Notes: generated by a model not told the origin, from the letters alone. A stretch of 64,000 nt of DNA from Gloeomargaritales cyanobacterium VI4D9 (GCA_927797885.1 OV696605.1:434001-498000), one strand, 5' to 3'; counted from the stretch's first letter, positions 9,027-17,083 are shown. Program-made: numbers and translations.

Positions 9027-9115
9027 AACTCCGGCAAAAACCGGCTGTTAACATAATTCATCCAAAGTGCCTTATGGACATATACAAGAGGTTTACTCCT
9101 TTCACCCGTGTGAGG

Positions 9116-9158
9116 CAAAAAAATTCCCCCTGCCTGGGTTGAAAAAAAGGCAAGGGGT
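9116..9158 (-). terminator. rho-independent terminator of the porin gene
   Basis: Read on the minus strand: CCCCTTGCCT, a T-rich loop, AGGCAGGGG, then AATTTTTTT. It begins about 30 bp after the porin stop codon, the expected spot for a factor-independent terminator. Confidence 0.8.
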
Positions 9159-9189
9159 GGGGCAAAATTCCTGGAACAATCAGGAAAAA

Positions 9190-10905
9190 CTAGAAGGAAA
9201 ACGTGGAACGAATTGCCCCCACAAACACCGTTGGATTGGCGGCATTGCCCTCTGGGTTAAATATGGCAAAAATCCCTGGCGTAATCGTGAGATATTCGGT
9301 GAATTTGAAGCGATAAGAAGCCTCGACCAAAATGGGCACATCATCCGCACGGGCAAACGTCAGCCCATTGGCGACCAACCCTTGACTATTCGTTAAATAA
9401 GGGGGCGCACCCACCACAATCTGGGCTTGGGAACCTTTGGTGCCCACATCCGGGAAGGCAAATACCAAAGCGTAGTTCAACGCCGTCCCCGTAGCATTCA
9501 GCCCTGCCACCACATCATTAAACCAGGTCACCCCAAACCAGCCGCCCAGGATGAAATTATTCAGGGGTTGCCACTGGAATTGGAAACCCAAATTGTCCGC
9601 CTGGGTCGCCGCCACCGCCGTCAACGCATCCACAGAGGCGTTTCCCACACCCCCGCCCAGATTCAAGGGCAGAGCCGAATCCAGGTCGCTATACCCCCGC
9701 ACGTACAGCAAACTCAGCCCCAGATTTTCCAAGGGATAGCCCGTCAACTGCCCATAGGCGACATAGGAAGAACCAAATAACCCTTCCGTTCCAAAAGGCG
9801 TTCCCGTGGGGGTATAGGCACCGGAGAATGAACCCCCGTTCGCTAGATAACCCAGGGTGAAATTGAGTTTATCGTCCAGAAAATCAATGCTGAATGCCGC
9901 TCCGACCCCCGTCCCCAAATTCTGGTTGTAAATGGCATTGCGTAACCCAAACGCCGAAATCGCTCCTTCCCCGTCGTCATCCAACGGACTCAAGGTATCC
10001 ACCTGGTCGTAAATCGCTCCCCCTAGACCGGCAATCGTGATCCGCCCCTTGTCCCCCAGCACCGGGAACTCGTAGGTGAGGGTATCCAGCGCCACCCCGC
10101 CCCCCGTCGCCGCATTCAAAAAGCCATAGCTCAGGCTGGCACTGTTGGTTCCGGTCGTGGCAAAGGCATTGCTCCCCGGAATCGCCCCCAGGGACACATC
10201 ATCCATTTGCAGATTGGTGGTCAGTAAATCCTTGCCCGTAAAACTGGTATTAAAGGTCAAATTCACCCGGTAGCCCAAGGTCGTGGCATCCTGAACCTTA
10301 CCGAAAGCCCCTTGGGGAACCCCTTTGGGTACTGCTTGATTGCCCCCAAACGCTCCCTGCACCGCCAAAACCACCTGCCCCGAGAGCTTGGTGGTGGTGG
10401 AAAATTGTTGGGCTTCCAAAGTCGCCGTCCGGGCTTCCAAGGTATCCACCCGCCCCCGGAGCAAAGCCAGTTCCGCGGCAAATTCCTCTTGCAGACGTTG
10501 CACCAATTTCATATCTTCTTTGGTGACCAGATTTTCCACCGAAGCGGCGATCAGTTCATTAATCCGGTCTAAACAGGCATTCAACCCAGCGGCAAATTCA
10601 TAACGGGTCGTCGCTCGTCGTCCTTGGTAAGTTGGGGGATTGGTGGGCAAACCCACAATACACCCGTACCGCTCCACCAAGGATTGCAGAGCCAAAAACG
10701 CCCAATCCGTTGGCTTCACATCCACAAATTCCGAAACCGAAGTCACCTGACCAAATTCACTGTCTTCTTGCAAATCCCGCCCGTACTGCCGCACCTGATT
10801 GATGGATTCCCGGGTATTACTCACCTGCGCCTGCGCTGTCCCCATCCATAGCACCCCCGCCAGCACAGAACCGCCAACCAAAAAACCGCAAAGATGCTTG
10901 TTCAT
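9190..10905 (-). CDS. SLH-domain OprB-like outer-membrane porin
   Basis: A 571-aa protein (from MNKHLCGFLVGGSV) of the cyanobacterial iron-uptake/carbohydrate porin type. A cleavable signal peptide ends near GTAQA. An SLH domain follows (VSEFVDVKPTDWAFLALQSL through TRYEFAAGLNACLDRI) to anchor it to peptidoglycan-linked polymer, then a short coiled coil (LALLRGRVDTLEARTATLE). The rest is a Gly/Asn-rich beta barrel ending in the aromatic C-terminus STFSF. Upstream in-frame starts at 10923 and 10911 exist, but the MNKH start begins the signal peptide and follows a GGGAG. A Fur-box-like site lies about 40 bp upstream and a terminator follows, so it is a single-gene unit probably induced by iron limitation. 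Confidence 0.9.
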   Translation of the reverse strand: MNKHLCGFLVGGSVLAGVLWMGTAQAQVSNTRESINQVRQYGRDLQEDSEFGQVTSVSEFVDVKPTDWAFLALQSLVERYGCIVGLPTNPPTYQGRRATTRYEFAAGLNACLDRINELIAASVENLVTKEDMKLVQRLQEEFAAELALLRGRVDTLEARTATLEAQQFSTTTKLSGQVVLAVQGAFGGNQAVPKGVPQGAFGKVQDATTLGYRVNLTFNTSFTGKDLLTTNLQMDDVSLGAIPGSNAFATTGTNSASLSYGFLNAATGGGVALDTLTYEFPVLGDKGRITIAGLGGAIYDQVDTLSPLDDDGEGAISAFGLRNAIYNQNLGTGVGAAFSIDFLDDKLNFTLGYLANGGSFSGAYTPTGTPFGTEGLFGSSYVAYGQLTGYPLENLGLSLLYVRGYSDLDSALPLNLGGGVGNASVDALTAVAATQADNLGFQFQWQPLNNFILGGWFGVTWFNDVVAGLNATGTALNYALVFAFPDVGTKGSQAQIVVGAPPYLTNSQGLVANGLTFARADDVPILVEASYRFKFTEYLTITPGIFAIFNPEGNAANPTVFVGAIRSTFSF

Positions 10906-10946
10906 GAGCGTCATCTCCCACACCTGACTGAGCCATCTTAACCCGA

Positions 10947-10964
10947 ATGAGAACGATTATCAAT
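10947..10964 (-). promoter_or_regulatory. Fur-box-like operator upstream of the porin
   Basis: The minus strand reads TTGATAATCGTTCTCATT. Against the 7-1-7 Fur consensus TGATAATNATTATCA the first half-site is perfect and the second matches 5 of 7. It lies about 40 bp upstream of the porin start, where repressor binding would block transcription. Confidence 0.65.
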
Positions 10965-11010
10965 GGGCAAAACCTTTTGGGCGATGCCCGGAATTGCCGG
11001 GACTGATAGC

Positions 11011-11328
11011 CACAAGTATTGAATCCTACAACAAAACTTTACATATTGAGGCGTGGGACAACCCGATTGCGCCAATGGACAAAATTCCACTCCTGCCGTA
11101 TTAAAATTTGTATATATCGGAATTTATCTACTAATTTACTTCCGTACATCTGTGGAATTTTTTAACAGTTGCAATATCAAGTAAACTATTAAAATTTCAT
11201 AAATTTGAATGGGGATTACCATTCAAATTTTTACTGATCATTTTATCTAGCTTCAAGTTCATCTTTGAAACTTCCATAGGGCTTCTATTGCCCAGCGTCG
11301 TCTGTAGGCTTCCCCTATCTCTTCATTT
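11011..11328 (-). pseudogene. IS4-family transposase, 3' fragment
   Basis: Starts with the same terminus as the intact IS at 62438 (CACAAGTRTTGAATCCT) and stays closely similar to it for about 318 bp, corresponding to 62438-62755 there. It covers only the C-terminal part of the transposase, on the minus strand. Homology stops abruptly near 11328, where unrelated IS-like sequence begins, so the element is a dead end fragment. Confidence 0.85.
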
Positions 11329-11334
11329 TATTTT

Positions 11335-11412
11335 ATCTCGTTGGGTCGAATACCCCGCCCTTCTAGGGCGGACTAACTCCCGGGGTTTACCCCGTGGGTT
11401 CATACCCTTGAT
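11335..11412. mobile_element. possible IS200/IS605-type end, two subterminal hairpins
   Basis: Two adjacent perfect or near-perfect hairpins: CCCGCCCTTCTAGGGCGG and CCCGGGGTTTACCCCGTGGG, followed by TTCATACCC. The arrangement resembles the subterminal hairpins of IS200/IS605 elements. No tnpA or tnpB reading frame remains beside it, so this is a relic at best. Confidence 0.4.
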
Positions 11413-11505
11413 TTTTTCCCGCCGCTCTTACTCATTTCAAAATTCTTTTTGACCCATTTTTTCTCTCCACGTCGTTAATACTAGCTATCTTACAAATTCA
11501 TCTGA
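11413..11505 (-). pseudogene. IS5-like transposase, 5' fragment
   Basis: On the minus strand the sequence reads the start of the element at 13168: GACGTGGAGAG, an A-rich spacer, ATGGGTCAAAAAG and AAGAGCGGCGGG. That covers the leader and the first dozen or so codons (MGQK...), after which it is cut by the hairpin sequence. Confidence 0.75.
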
Positions 11506-11634
11506 AAGTCAATGAATGGAAGTGCCCGATGTATCAAGCCCACCCAATTGGCAAATACGGACTCCCAATGATATGGCAATCTCACATAATATATGAGAAA
11601 ATAGAAACTAGTATAGACGAGGTAAAAACGAGTG

Positions 11635-12078
11635 ATGATGGACAAACTAAGGGAGCTTATCAAGTCAAACTCTGACCCACGGGTTTTAAAGCGAGCGATT
11701 GCCGTCAGGATGACATTGCAAGGTTACACCCATGCTCAAATCATGGAAATTCTAGGTGTTTCTTCTGGATTTATCAGTAAATGGAAGCAGGCTTTTGCAG
11801 AAGAAGGAGTAGCAGGTTTAGCATTAAAATATCGTGGTTCAGAAGGTTTTTTGTCTGTCGAGGAACGGGAGCAAGTGATTAAGTGGTTACAGGCAAAAAA
11901 CTCTTGGAATATCAATGAATTAGAACGTTACATCGCTGAAGAATTTGATGTGGTTTTTGCTTCTCGTACAAGTTATTATGATCTATTAGATGCCGCCGGA
12001 ATTAGCTGGAAAAAATCCCAAGGAACCCATGCTCAAAAAGACTCACAAAAAGTAGAAATAGAAAAAAGAGATAATTAA
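11635..12078 (+). pseudogene. IS630-family transposase, N-terminal part
   Basis: 147 aa with two helix-turn-helix units: KRAIAVRMTLQGYTHAQIME then ILGVSSGFISKWKQAF, and a winged part (EREQVIKWLQAKNSWNINEL). This is the DNA-binding half of cyanobacterial IS630 (Tc1/mariner superfamily) transposases, which often use a frameshift to reach the DDE half. No DDE half follows; the sequence turns into repeats after 12078. A GTG at 11632 is an alternative start. TATGGCAATC at 11572 may be the element's left end. Probably inactive. Confidence 0.82.
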
Positions 12079-12193
12079 CTTTTCAAGCTACCATATTCAG
12101 CGATAGGAGCAGATATTGTGTTACTCGCAGATAGGTTCTAAACTATGGCAATCCTAAACCATTACGCAACAGGTACTCACAGAAATCAGGTTC

Positions 12194-12309
12194 TATAGCA
12201 ATCCTAAATGAAAATAGAATAGGGGTCGCAGGGGCACCGCTCCCGCCCCTGGGGAATTTCCCTATGCCTACGGCACACAAGCTAACGTTAATCAAGTAGG
12301 ATTACCACA
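12194..12309 (-). repeat. R1 element, copy d (long variant, inverted)
   Basis: TATAGCAATCCTAAATG at the left, AAGTAGGATTACCACA at the right. It carries the inverted form of the insert found in copies b and i. The last bases overlap the start of R2 copy C. Confidence 0.8.
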
Positions 12310-12422
12310 GCCTGTTTCCAAATTAAAGGATACAAAAAAATTCTGTTCCTAAGGCTTGACCTCAATGAAGTTAAAGCAAGTGGGTTTACAACTGTATCCC
12401 ATAACTCCTTGATGGGCTGTGC
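12307..12422 (-). repeat. R2 element, copy C (inverted)
   Basis: ACAGCCTGTTTCC and AATTAAAGGATACA at the left; CTGTATCCCATAACTCC and GGGCTGT at the right. It directly abuts R1 copy d. Confidence 0.65.
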
Positions 12423-12534
12423 CGTATCTGCCGATCTAGTGGTTGCAGTGAGAGGGGTAGCACTCTGTGATTCATGTTATTTTTGAAGAGGAAAAACTTA
12501 ACTTTTTTAAGCTCACCCTCGCAGTCACCGCCAA

Positions 12535-13152
12535 ATGAATCCGTTCTTCCAAAAAGCAACTATTTTCTCAGTGCTGTGTCCATTGATTATTGCGGTAGCC
12601 TTGCCCTATGCACTCTACCTCTTGACCCGAGATTCCGTGTCAGCCATTGGCGGAGTGTATGTATTAATTGCCATTGTTGTTTTAGGGGGACTTTGGGGAC
12701 TCGACCGCTTGCTTTCGATGGCAGTGCCCTTGGTGTTTCTTTCCATTGCCGAAGTTGTGTTGCTGGCTGGTGTGGCATTGTGGTATGGTTACAGCTCAAA
12801 AGAATTTACCATAGATGCTTCTACCAATCCATCGCCGGTAATTTTGATTGCTTACACTACGGACAAAACACTTGCGGAGGAGCCACAATCCGTTTTTCCC
12901 TTCCATAAAAAGATAACGTTGTCGGATCGCAATTACGCCATTTTGCACGATATGTATCGTCCCAGAGAAAATAGCTTTTCGCCGATACTTAAGTCTCCCG
13001 CTAATTGGGGTAATGGATTTCGTTCATCTGGCATACAATTGAAAAATGGTCAGTTTACAGAAATCTACATTTTTTCAGGGGTCAACAGTAGGCTATCAGA
13101 ATCTGAAAAAGAAAGTTTGGTAAAAGAATTTTTGGGGCGGATCAAAAAATAA
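12535..13152 (+). CDS. unknown membrane-anchored protein
   Basis: 205 aa starting MNPFFQKATIFSVLCPLIIA. Three or four hydrophobic helices occupy about residues 10-85 (ALPYALYLLT, GGVYVLIAIVVLGGLWGL, MAVPLVFLSIAEVVLLAGVA), followed by a soluble domain of about 115 residues ending in a basic GRIKK. No family was recognised. The gene is sandwiched between IS debris (IS630 and R1/R2 on the left, the IS5-like element 15 bp after its stop on the right), so it may be acquired cargo or a resident gene that survived insertion. It looks intact. Confidence 0.6.
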   Translation: MNPFFQKATIFSVLCPLIIAVALPYALYLLTRDSVSAIGGVYVLIAIVVLGGLWGLDRLLSMAVPLVFLSIAEVVLLAGVALWYGYSSKEFTIDASTNPSPVILIAYTTDKTLAEEPQSVFPFHKKITLSDRNYAILHDMYRPRENSFSPILKSPANWGNGFRSSGIQLKNGQFTEIYIFSGVNSRLSESEKESLVKEFLGRIKK

Positions 13153-13167
13153 AACTTTCGATTTATA

Positions 13168-14349
13168 GGCACCTCTATTAATTGATTTTGGGAGGGATTT
13201 GTGAGATAATTACTACTAACGACGTGGAGAGGGAAAATGGGTCAAAAAGGATTTTGGGATGAGCAAGAGCGGCGGGAAAAACTCAATCAAAAAAAGCCCA
13301 TGCTGAAGTGGCTCAATGAACATATTAACTGGGAAGATTTCCGCCCAATATTAGAAACAATATATGACAAGGAAAGAAAGAGCAATGCAGGTCGTAAACC
13401 CACCGACGTGATTGTGATGTTTAAATTGTTGATTCTCCAACAAATGTATGCCATTAGTGATGATGAACTCGAGTTGCAAGTGAATGACCGTATCTCGTTC
13501 ATGGAATTCCTAGGATTGGGTATCGAAGACGCTATCCCTGATGCCAAAACTATCTGGTTATTTCGGGATAATCTCGCTAAGCATGAGCTGGTCAAAGAAC
13601 TATTTGCTCGCTTTGATAATTACCTGAGAGAAAAAGGATATATTGTCGAAGTTGGCCAGATTGTGGATGCCACTCTCATTCCCGTGCCAGTTCAACGGAA
13701 TACTCGGCAAGAAAATCAAGAAGTGAAGGAAGGGAACATTCCTAAATAATGGGAGGAAAAACTCCATGTTTTGCGGCAAAAGGATAGAGATGCCCGTTGG
13801 GTAAAGAAAAATCATATCAGCGTGGATGTAAAATATGGTTTTGTGCGTCATTATGTGGTCACGGATACCTCCGTGCATGACTCCCAAGTATTCAGTCAAC
13901 TTGTGGATATTGATGGGTCGGAAATCTGGGGAGATAGCGCAATGGACAACGGATTGGGTTTACCAGTCAAATCCATGAAAAAGGCTACCGAAATCAGCCC
14001 CTAACCGCCGAGCAAAAGGAACGGAATCGCATCAAATCTCAAGTGAGAGCCAAGGTGGAACACGTATTTGGTCAGTGGGTAATGTGTCTTGGGGGTAAGT
14101 TCATGCGTCTGATTGGCAAAACCAGAGTACAGGCGGCAATTGGGTTGAAAAATCTCGCTTATAATTTCCGCCGTTATGCGTTTTGGGAGCGGCGGCTGAT
14201 AATCTGTGAGTTTTGACCCCCTACTAAGTCTCTTTTCAATCATATCTACACCAATCTATAAAACCCAGTCATCTTAGTACAAAAAAGTACTGAGCAATGA
14301 CCTGCTGTTTTTGTATTTTGTTCTCATATTTTGAATAAATAGAGGTGCC
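13168..14349 (+). mobile_element. IS5-like insertion sequence with R3-type termini
   Basis: 1182 bp bounded by GGCACCTCTATTAATTGATT on the left and, on the right, GAATAAATAGAGGTGCC, which is its inverted counterpart. It encodes one broken transposase. No target duplication is visible (ATA before, CTT after), consistent with later deletion at one side. The right end abuts a truncated IS1-type transposase. Confidence 0.85.
13237..14216 (+). pseudogene. IS5-family transposase, nonsense plus frameshift
   Basis: It begins MGQKGFWDEQERREKL and runs 170 codons with the IS5 N-terminal domain and the first DDE-region strand (VDATLIPVPVQRN). A TAA at 13747 then interrupts an otherwise continuous frame (WEEKLHVLRQKDRDARWVKK, DTSVHDSQVF). 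Near 13950 the frame shifts; the remainder (GFTSQIHEKGYRNQPLTAEQ through AKVEHVFGQWV and NFRRYAFWERR) ends at TGA 14214-14216. Part of the catalytic core also looks deleted around KNHISVDV and DSAMDNGLG. It cannot make active enzyme. Confidence 0.9.
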
Positions 14350-14687
14350 CTTTTTTTTGAACTCCATAAAATGCCAAAACTCATCCAGTTCTAGGATGAC
14401 AGCACTGCCCGGTTCTGGCTTTTCACAATCAGCATAGCAAAGCGCGGCGAAGCCATACCCAGTTGAGTACGGCCTGGGCAGAAATATTAAACAACTGGGT
14501 GATGGCATTCATAGATAAGCCACTGACGTAGAGTAACATTGCCATGACCTGCATTCATTTGAGTTTACCACGCTCTCGATTGGTAGTGGTGATAGTTACA
14601 GCTTTTACATTTGTCTCTCTGCTTCTGGAGAATGAATCCATGCTTGATGATGTTTTTATGTCCCCATTTAGGGCAGGCTTCTGGCAT
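14350..14687 (-). pseudogene. IS1-family transposase, truncated and frameshifted
   Basis: On the minus strand it starts MPEACPKWGHKNIIKHGF with the zinc-ribbon and Lys-rich pattern (QRDKCKSCNYHHYQ) of IS1-type InsA. In other frames it continues as MLLYVSGLSMNAITQLFNIS then AQAVLNWV, and PEPGSAVILELDEFWHFMEF, the first DDE acid region. At least two frame breaks are present. It ends exactly at the IS5-like element's right terminus, which removed its C-terminal half. Confidence 0.8.
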
Positions 14688-14815
14688 TTGACCTAATCAA
14701 TGTTTACTACATTAAACATTAAACATTATACCGTTATAAAGTTGAAACTCTCCGTTAATCAAATACAATTGCTTGCTATAGGTTGGCTAGGTAGCCACTT
14801 AACCGGCTGTAACGC

Positions 14816-15709
14816 CTAGTTAAGATTGAGAATATTAATCAAAGCTGGGGTCAAAGTGGGGTATTGATACGGAAAACCCATCGCTTCCACCCGTCGGGGC
14901 AACACCTGCTGACCCGTGAGAATCACCTGCGCCGCATCTCCCAACAGGAGTTCCAACACCATCCCCGGCACGGGCAACCAGGAAGGTCGGTCAAGCACCT
15001 GCCCCAGAGTGGTGCACAATTCTGCCATCCGCACTGGCTGGGGCGCCGTGGCATTATACACCCCGACCCAGGCGGGATCGGCCAGAGCCGTAAGAATCAG
15101 ATGAACCATATCCTCCCAGTGAATCCAGGCAAACCATTGGCGACCGGAACCAATCGGCCCCCCGAGAAACACCCGAAACGGGGGCAAAAGCCGCTCCAGG
15201 GCGCCCCCCTTCCCCAACACAATCCCAATCCGAAAAATCACCAAGCGGACCCCCAAGTCCTGCACCGGTTGCGCCGCCTGCTCCCAATCCCGACACACTT
15301 GAGCGAGGAAATCTGTTCCCGGCGGACTCGCTTCCGTAAACACCGCCGTTTCACTCGCCCCGTAATACCCAATCGCCGAAGCATTCACCAGCACCTGGGG
15401 ACGCACCTGCGCCTGGGCAATCGCTTGCACCAACCGCTCGGTTCCACCAGCACGACTGGTCTGAATCATCTGCTTGCGCTGGGCAGTCCACCGGCCAATA
15501 ATCGGTTCCCCCGCCAGATTCACCACTCCGGTACACCCATCAACCGCTTCGGCCAGTGCCGCCACCGGGAAAACCTGTGCCTGGGGGAACATTTGCCGTG
15601 CCCGTTGGGGGTTACGGGTCACAATCCGCACCCCCTCCCCCCGCTCCTGTAAGCGAGCCACCAGTCGGGAGCCAATAAACCCCGTCGCCCCCGTGACCAA
15701 TACCTCCAT
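14816..15709 (-). CDS. TIGR01777-family NAD(P)-dependent epimerase
   Basis: 297 aa of the SDR39U1/TIGR01777 atypical short-chain dehydrogenase family. The N-terminal Rossmann motif is MEVLVTGATGFIGSRLV; other family landmarks are GVVNLAGEPIIGRWT, NASAIGYYGA (catalytic YxxxK replaced as usual for this branch) and VRLVIFRIGIVLGKGGAL. The substrate is unknown; plant and cyanobacterial homologues have been linked to cell or plastid division. Its ATG follows the TAG stop of the upstream DUF1400 gene with no gap, so the two are co-transcribed. Confidence 0.9.
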   Translation of the reverse strand: MEVLVTGATGFIGSRLVARLQERGEGVRIVTRNPQRARQMFPQAQVFPVAALAEAVDGCTGVVNLAGEPIIGRWTAQRKQMIQTSRAGGTERLVQAIAQAQVRPQVLVNASAIGYYGASETAVFTEASPPGTDFLAQVCRDWEQAAQPVQDLGVRLVIFRIGIVLGKGGALERLLPPFRVFLGGPIGSGRQWFAWIHWEDMVHLILTALADPAWVGVYNATAPQPVRMAELCTTLGQVLDRPSWLPVPGMVLELLLGDAAQVILTGQQVLPRRVEAMGFPYQYPTLTPALINILNLN

Positions 15710-16264
15710 CTAGCGACCCAGACCGCCCCCAAGGAGCTTCTGGATGTCGAAGCCCTGTTGCCCCAACCGCAACATTGCCGGTATATCCATGTTCATTTCC
15801 GCCGCTGGGTAAGCTTCCAGGATATTCACCAACCCAAAGCCATCCCTGTCCCGAAAGCCCCCCCTATCCCGGGGTACGGAGGCCAGAATAATCGCCCCTT
15901 TCATTCCCGGCAACACAGAAGGAGACTGGTTCGGCAAAAATAAGGGGGGAATCTGTCTCAACGCCGCTTCCACCGCCGGGGAATCCACCAACCGCACCAC
16001 CCGGCGGGTATCCAAAGGCAGTTTGAACCGTAAAACCTGCTCAAACCCCTGCCGGTCTTTTTCCGGTAAAAGGCGCAGGGTTCGTTGCAAACGGGGTGAA
16101 ACCTCATTTTTATCCACAAACCGCCGCAAATCCGGCACGGAAATGTTCGCCACTTCCAGGATATTGAACCAAAAATTGACCGAGCGCGCCGCCTGGGCTG
16201 GTTGCGCCATGCCTAAGCTGACAATTAGGAACCCCCATCCCCACACCCATGATTTCATCCGCAT
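15710..16264 (-). CDS. exported DUF1400 protein
   Basis: 184 aa. A signal peptide (MRMKSWVWGWGFLIVSLGMA, cleavage after QPAQA) is followed by a DUF1400-like domain: VNFWFNILEVANISVPDLRR, FVDKNEVSPRLQRTLRLLP, then LDTRRVVRLVDSPAVEAALR. DUF1400 is normally found in front of an alpha/beta hydrolase in cyanobacteria; here the hydrolase is absent and the protein ends in a Gly-rich LLGGGLGR. It probably acts in the periplasm. It sits directly ahead of the epimerase gene. Confidence 0.8.
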   Translation of the reverse strand: MRMKSWVWGWGFLIVSLGMAQPAQAARSVNFWFNILEVANISVPDLRRFVDKNEVSPRLQRTLRLLPEKDRQGFEQVLRFKLPLDTRRVVRLVDSPAVEAALRQIPPLFLPNQSPSVLPGMKGAIILASVPRDRGGFRDRDGFGLVNILEAYPAAEMNMDIPAMLRLGQQGFDIQKLLGGGLGR

Positions 16265-16378
16265 TATTCACCTCACTTCCCTGAAATTGGCTTGATACTT
16301 ACTGACACCTCACACTGTCAGCAAACCTATCATACCCTACGGCAGTCCCACCCGATTGACACCCAAACTCTGCAAAAG

Positions 16379-16426
16379 TCAAGAACCGGGGTTACGCCCC
16401 TGCGACCTATTCTCAGAGATGCCCAT
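16379..16426 (+). repeat. R6-like fragment, copy e
   Basis: AAGAACCGGGGTTACGCCCC then TGCGACCTATTCTCAGAGATGC, matching the right half of the R6 copy at 52363. The left half is missing. Confidence 0.5.
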
Positions 16427-16433
16427 AAACAAG

Positions 16434-16553
16434 ATACAGTCTATTTATCAACTAAAGGATATAAAAAGCCTCGATTATCCTAAAGGCTCACCATGATTGG
16501 CCTACGGCAAGTGGGGTTCAACTGTATCCCATAACCACTCAAAAGACTGTATA
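16434..16553 (-). repeat. R2 element, copy D (inverted, full length)
   Basis: ATACAGTCTATTTATCAAC and AAAGGATATA at the left; CAACTGTATCCCATAACC and AAAAGACTGTAT at the right. One of the best-preserved R2 copies. Confidence 0.8.
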
Positions 16554-16562
16554 GAGAACTTC

Positions 16563-16674
16563 TATAGCAGTCCTATAGCAATCCTATTTGATTAACCAAC
16601 AAAAATTTCCCACAACCACAGACGGGGGCGGTGCCCCTGCGGCTCCTGTTTCATTCTCATTTAGGATTACTATA
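16563..16674 (+). repeat. R1 element, copy e, inserted in an R3 terminus
   Basis: Left end TATAGCAGTCC then TATAGCAATCC (the 11-bp terminus is duplicated), right end TTTAGGATTACTATA, core GGGGGCGGTGCCCC. To its left is GAGAACTTCTA, a decayed R3 end; to its right the R3 body resumes at TATTTATTGATT. Confidence 0.8.
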
Positions 16675-16899
16675 TTTATTGATTTTTGTACTTATAGTCA
16701 TTTCGGTTTAGAATGCGACACTTTTTAGGTATTTGCAATCGCTCTATTCCTTTCCAGGAGAGGGTTTGTAGGTGAAGGCAAATGTTGCAAACTTGTTTGA
16801 AATGACCATACATGACAGGCTCGGAAACCCCATTCTTTCGTTGGTAATTATCAATAACGCAGGGGTTATTCCCAATAGTCATGAATTAATGGAGGTGCC
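16673..16899 (-). repeat. R3 element, copy ii, interrupted by R4
   Basis: TATTTATTGATTTTTGTACT at the left and ATTAATGGAGGTGCC at the right. It is broken by R4 copy a (16695-16808). The interior TGACAGGCTCGGAAACCCCA matches the uninterrupted copy at 38606. Its right end serves as target duplication for R5 copy a. Confidence 0.8.
16695..16808 (+). repeat. R4 element, copy a, with TA target duplication
   Basis: Begins TAGTCATTTCGG, ends TTTGAAATGACCA, flanked by TA on each side inside R3. The empty site (GTACTTACATGACAG) exists at 38606-38724, so the insertion and its 2-bp TA duplication are directly visible. Confidence 0.85.
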
Positions 16900-17073
16900 C
16901 AGTAGTGTTGAACTCTGCAACAAAAGTTCATAAATTCGAGTCAGGCAAAACACTTAATGAAAAATTTTTCGTTATAAATGAGAATTTAGCTCCTAAATGA
17001 CAATGTTTTGTATCATCAGGTTAGATGCACATTTTGGCACAAACCCTCAAAATCTTAAGATTCAACACTTCTG
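16900..17073 (+). repeat. R5 element, copy a, with 9-bp target duplication
   Basis: 174 bp from CAGTAGTGTTGAACTCTGC to GATTCAACACTTCTG, flanked by GGAGGTGCC at 16891-16899 and 17074-17082. The termini equal those of the intact IS4 element at 62438. The interior is non-coding and nearly identical to R5 copy b. Confidence 0.92.
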
Positions 17074-17083
17074 GGAGGTGCCC

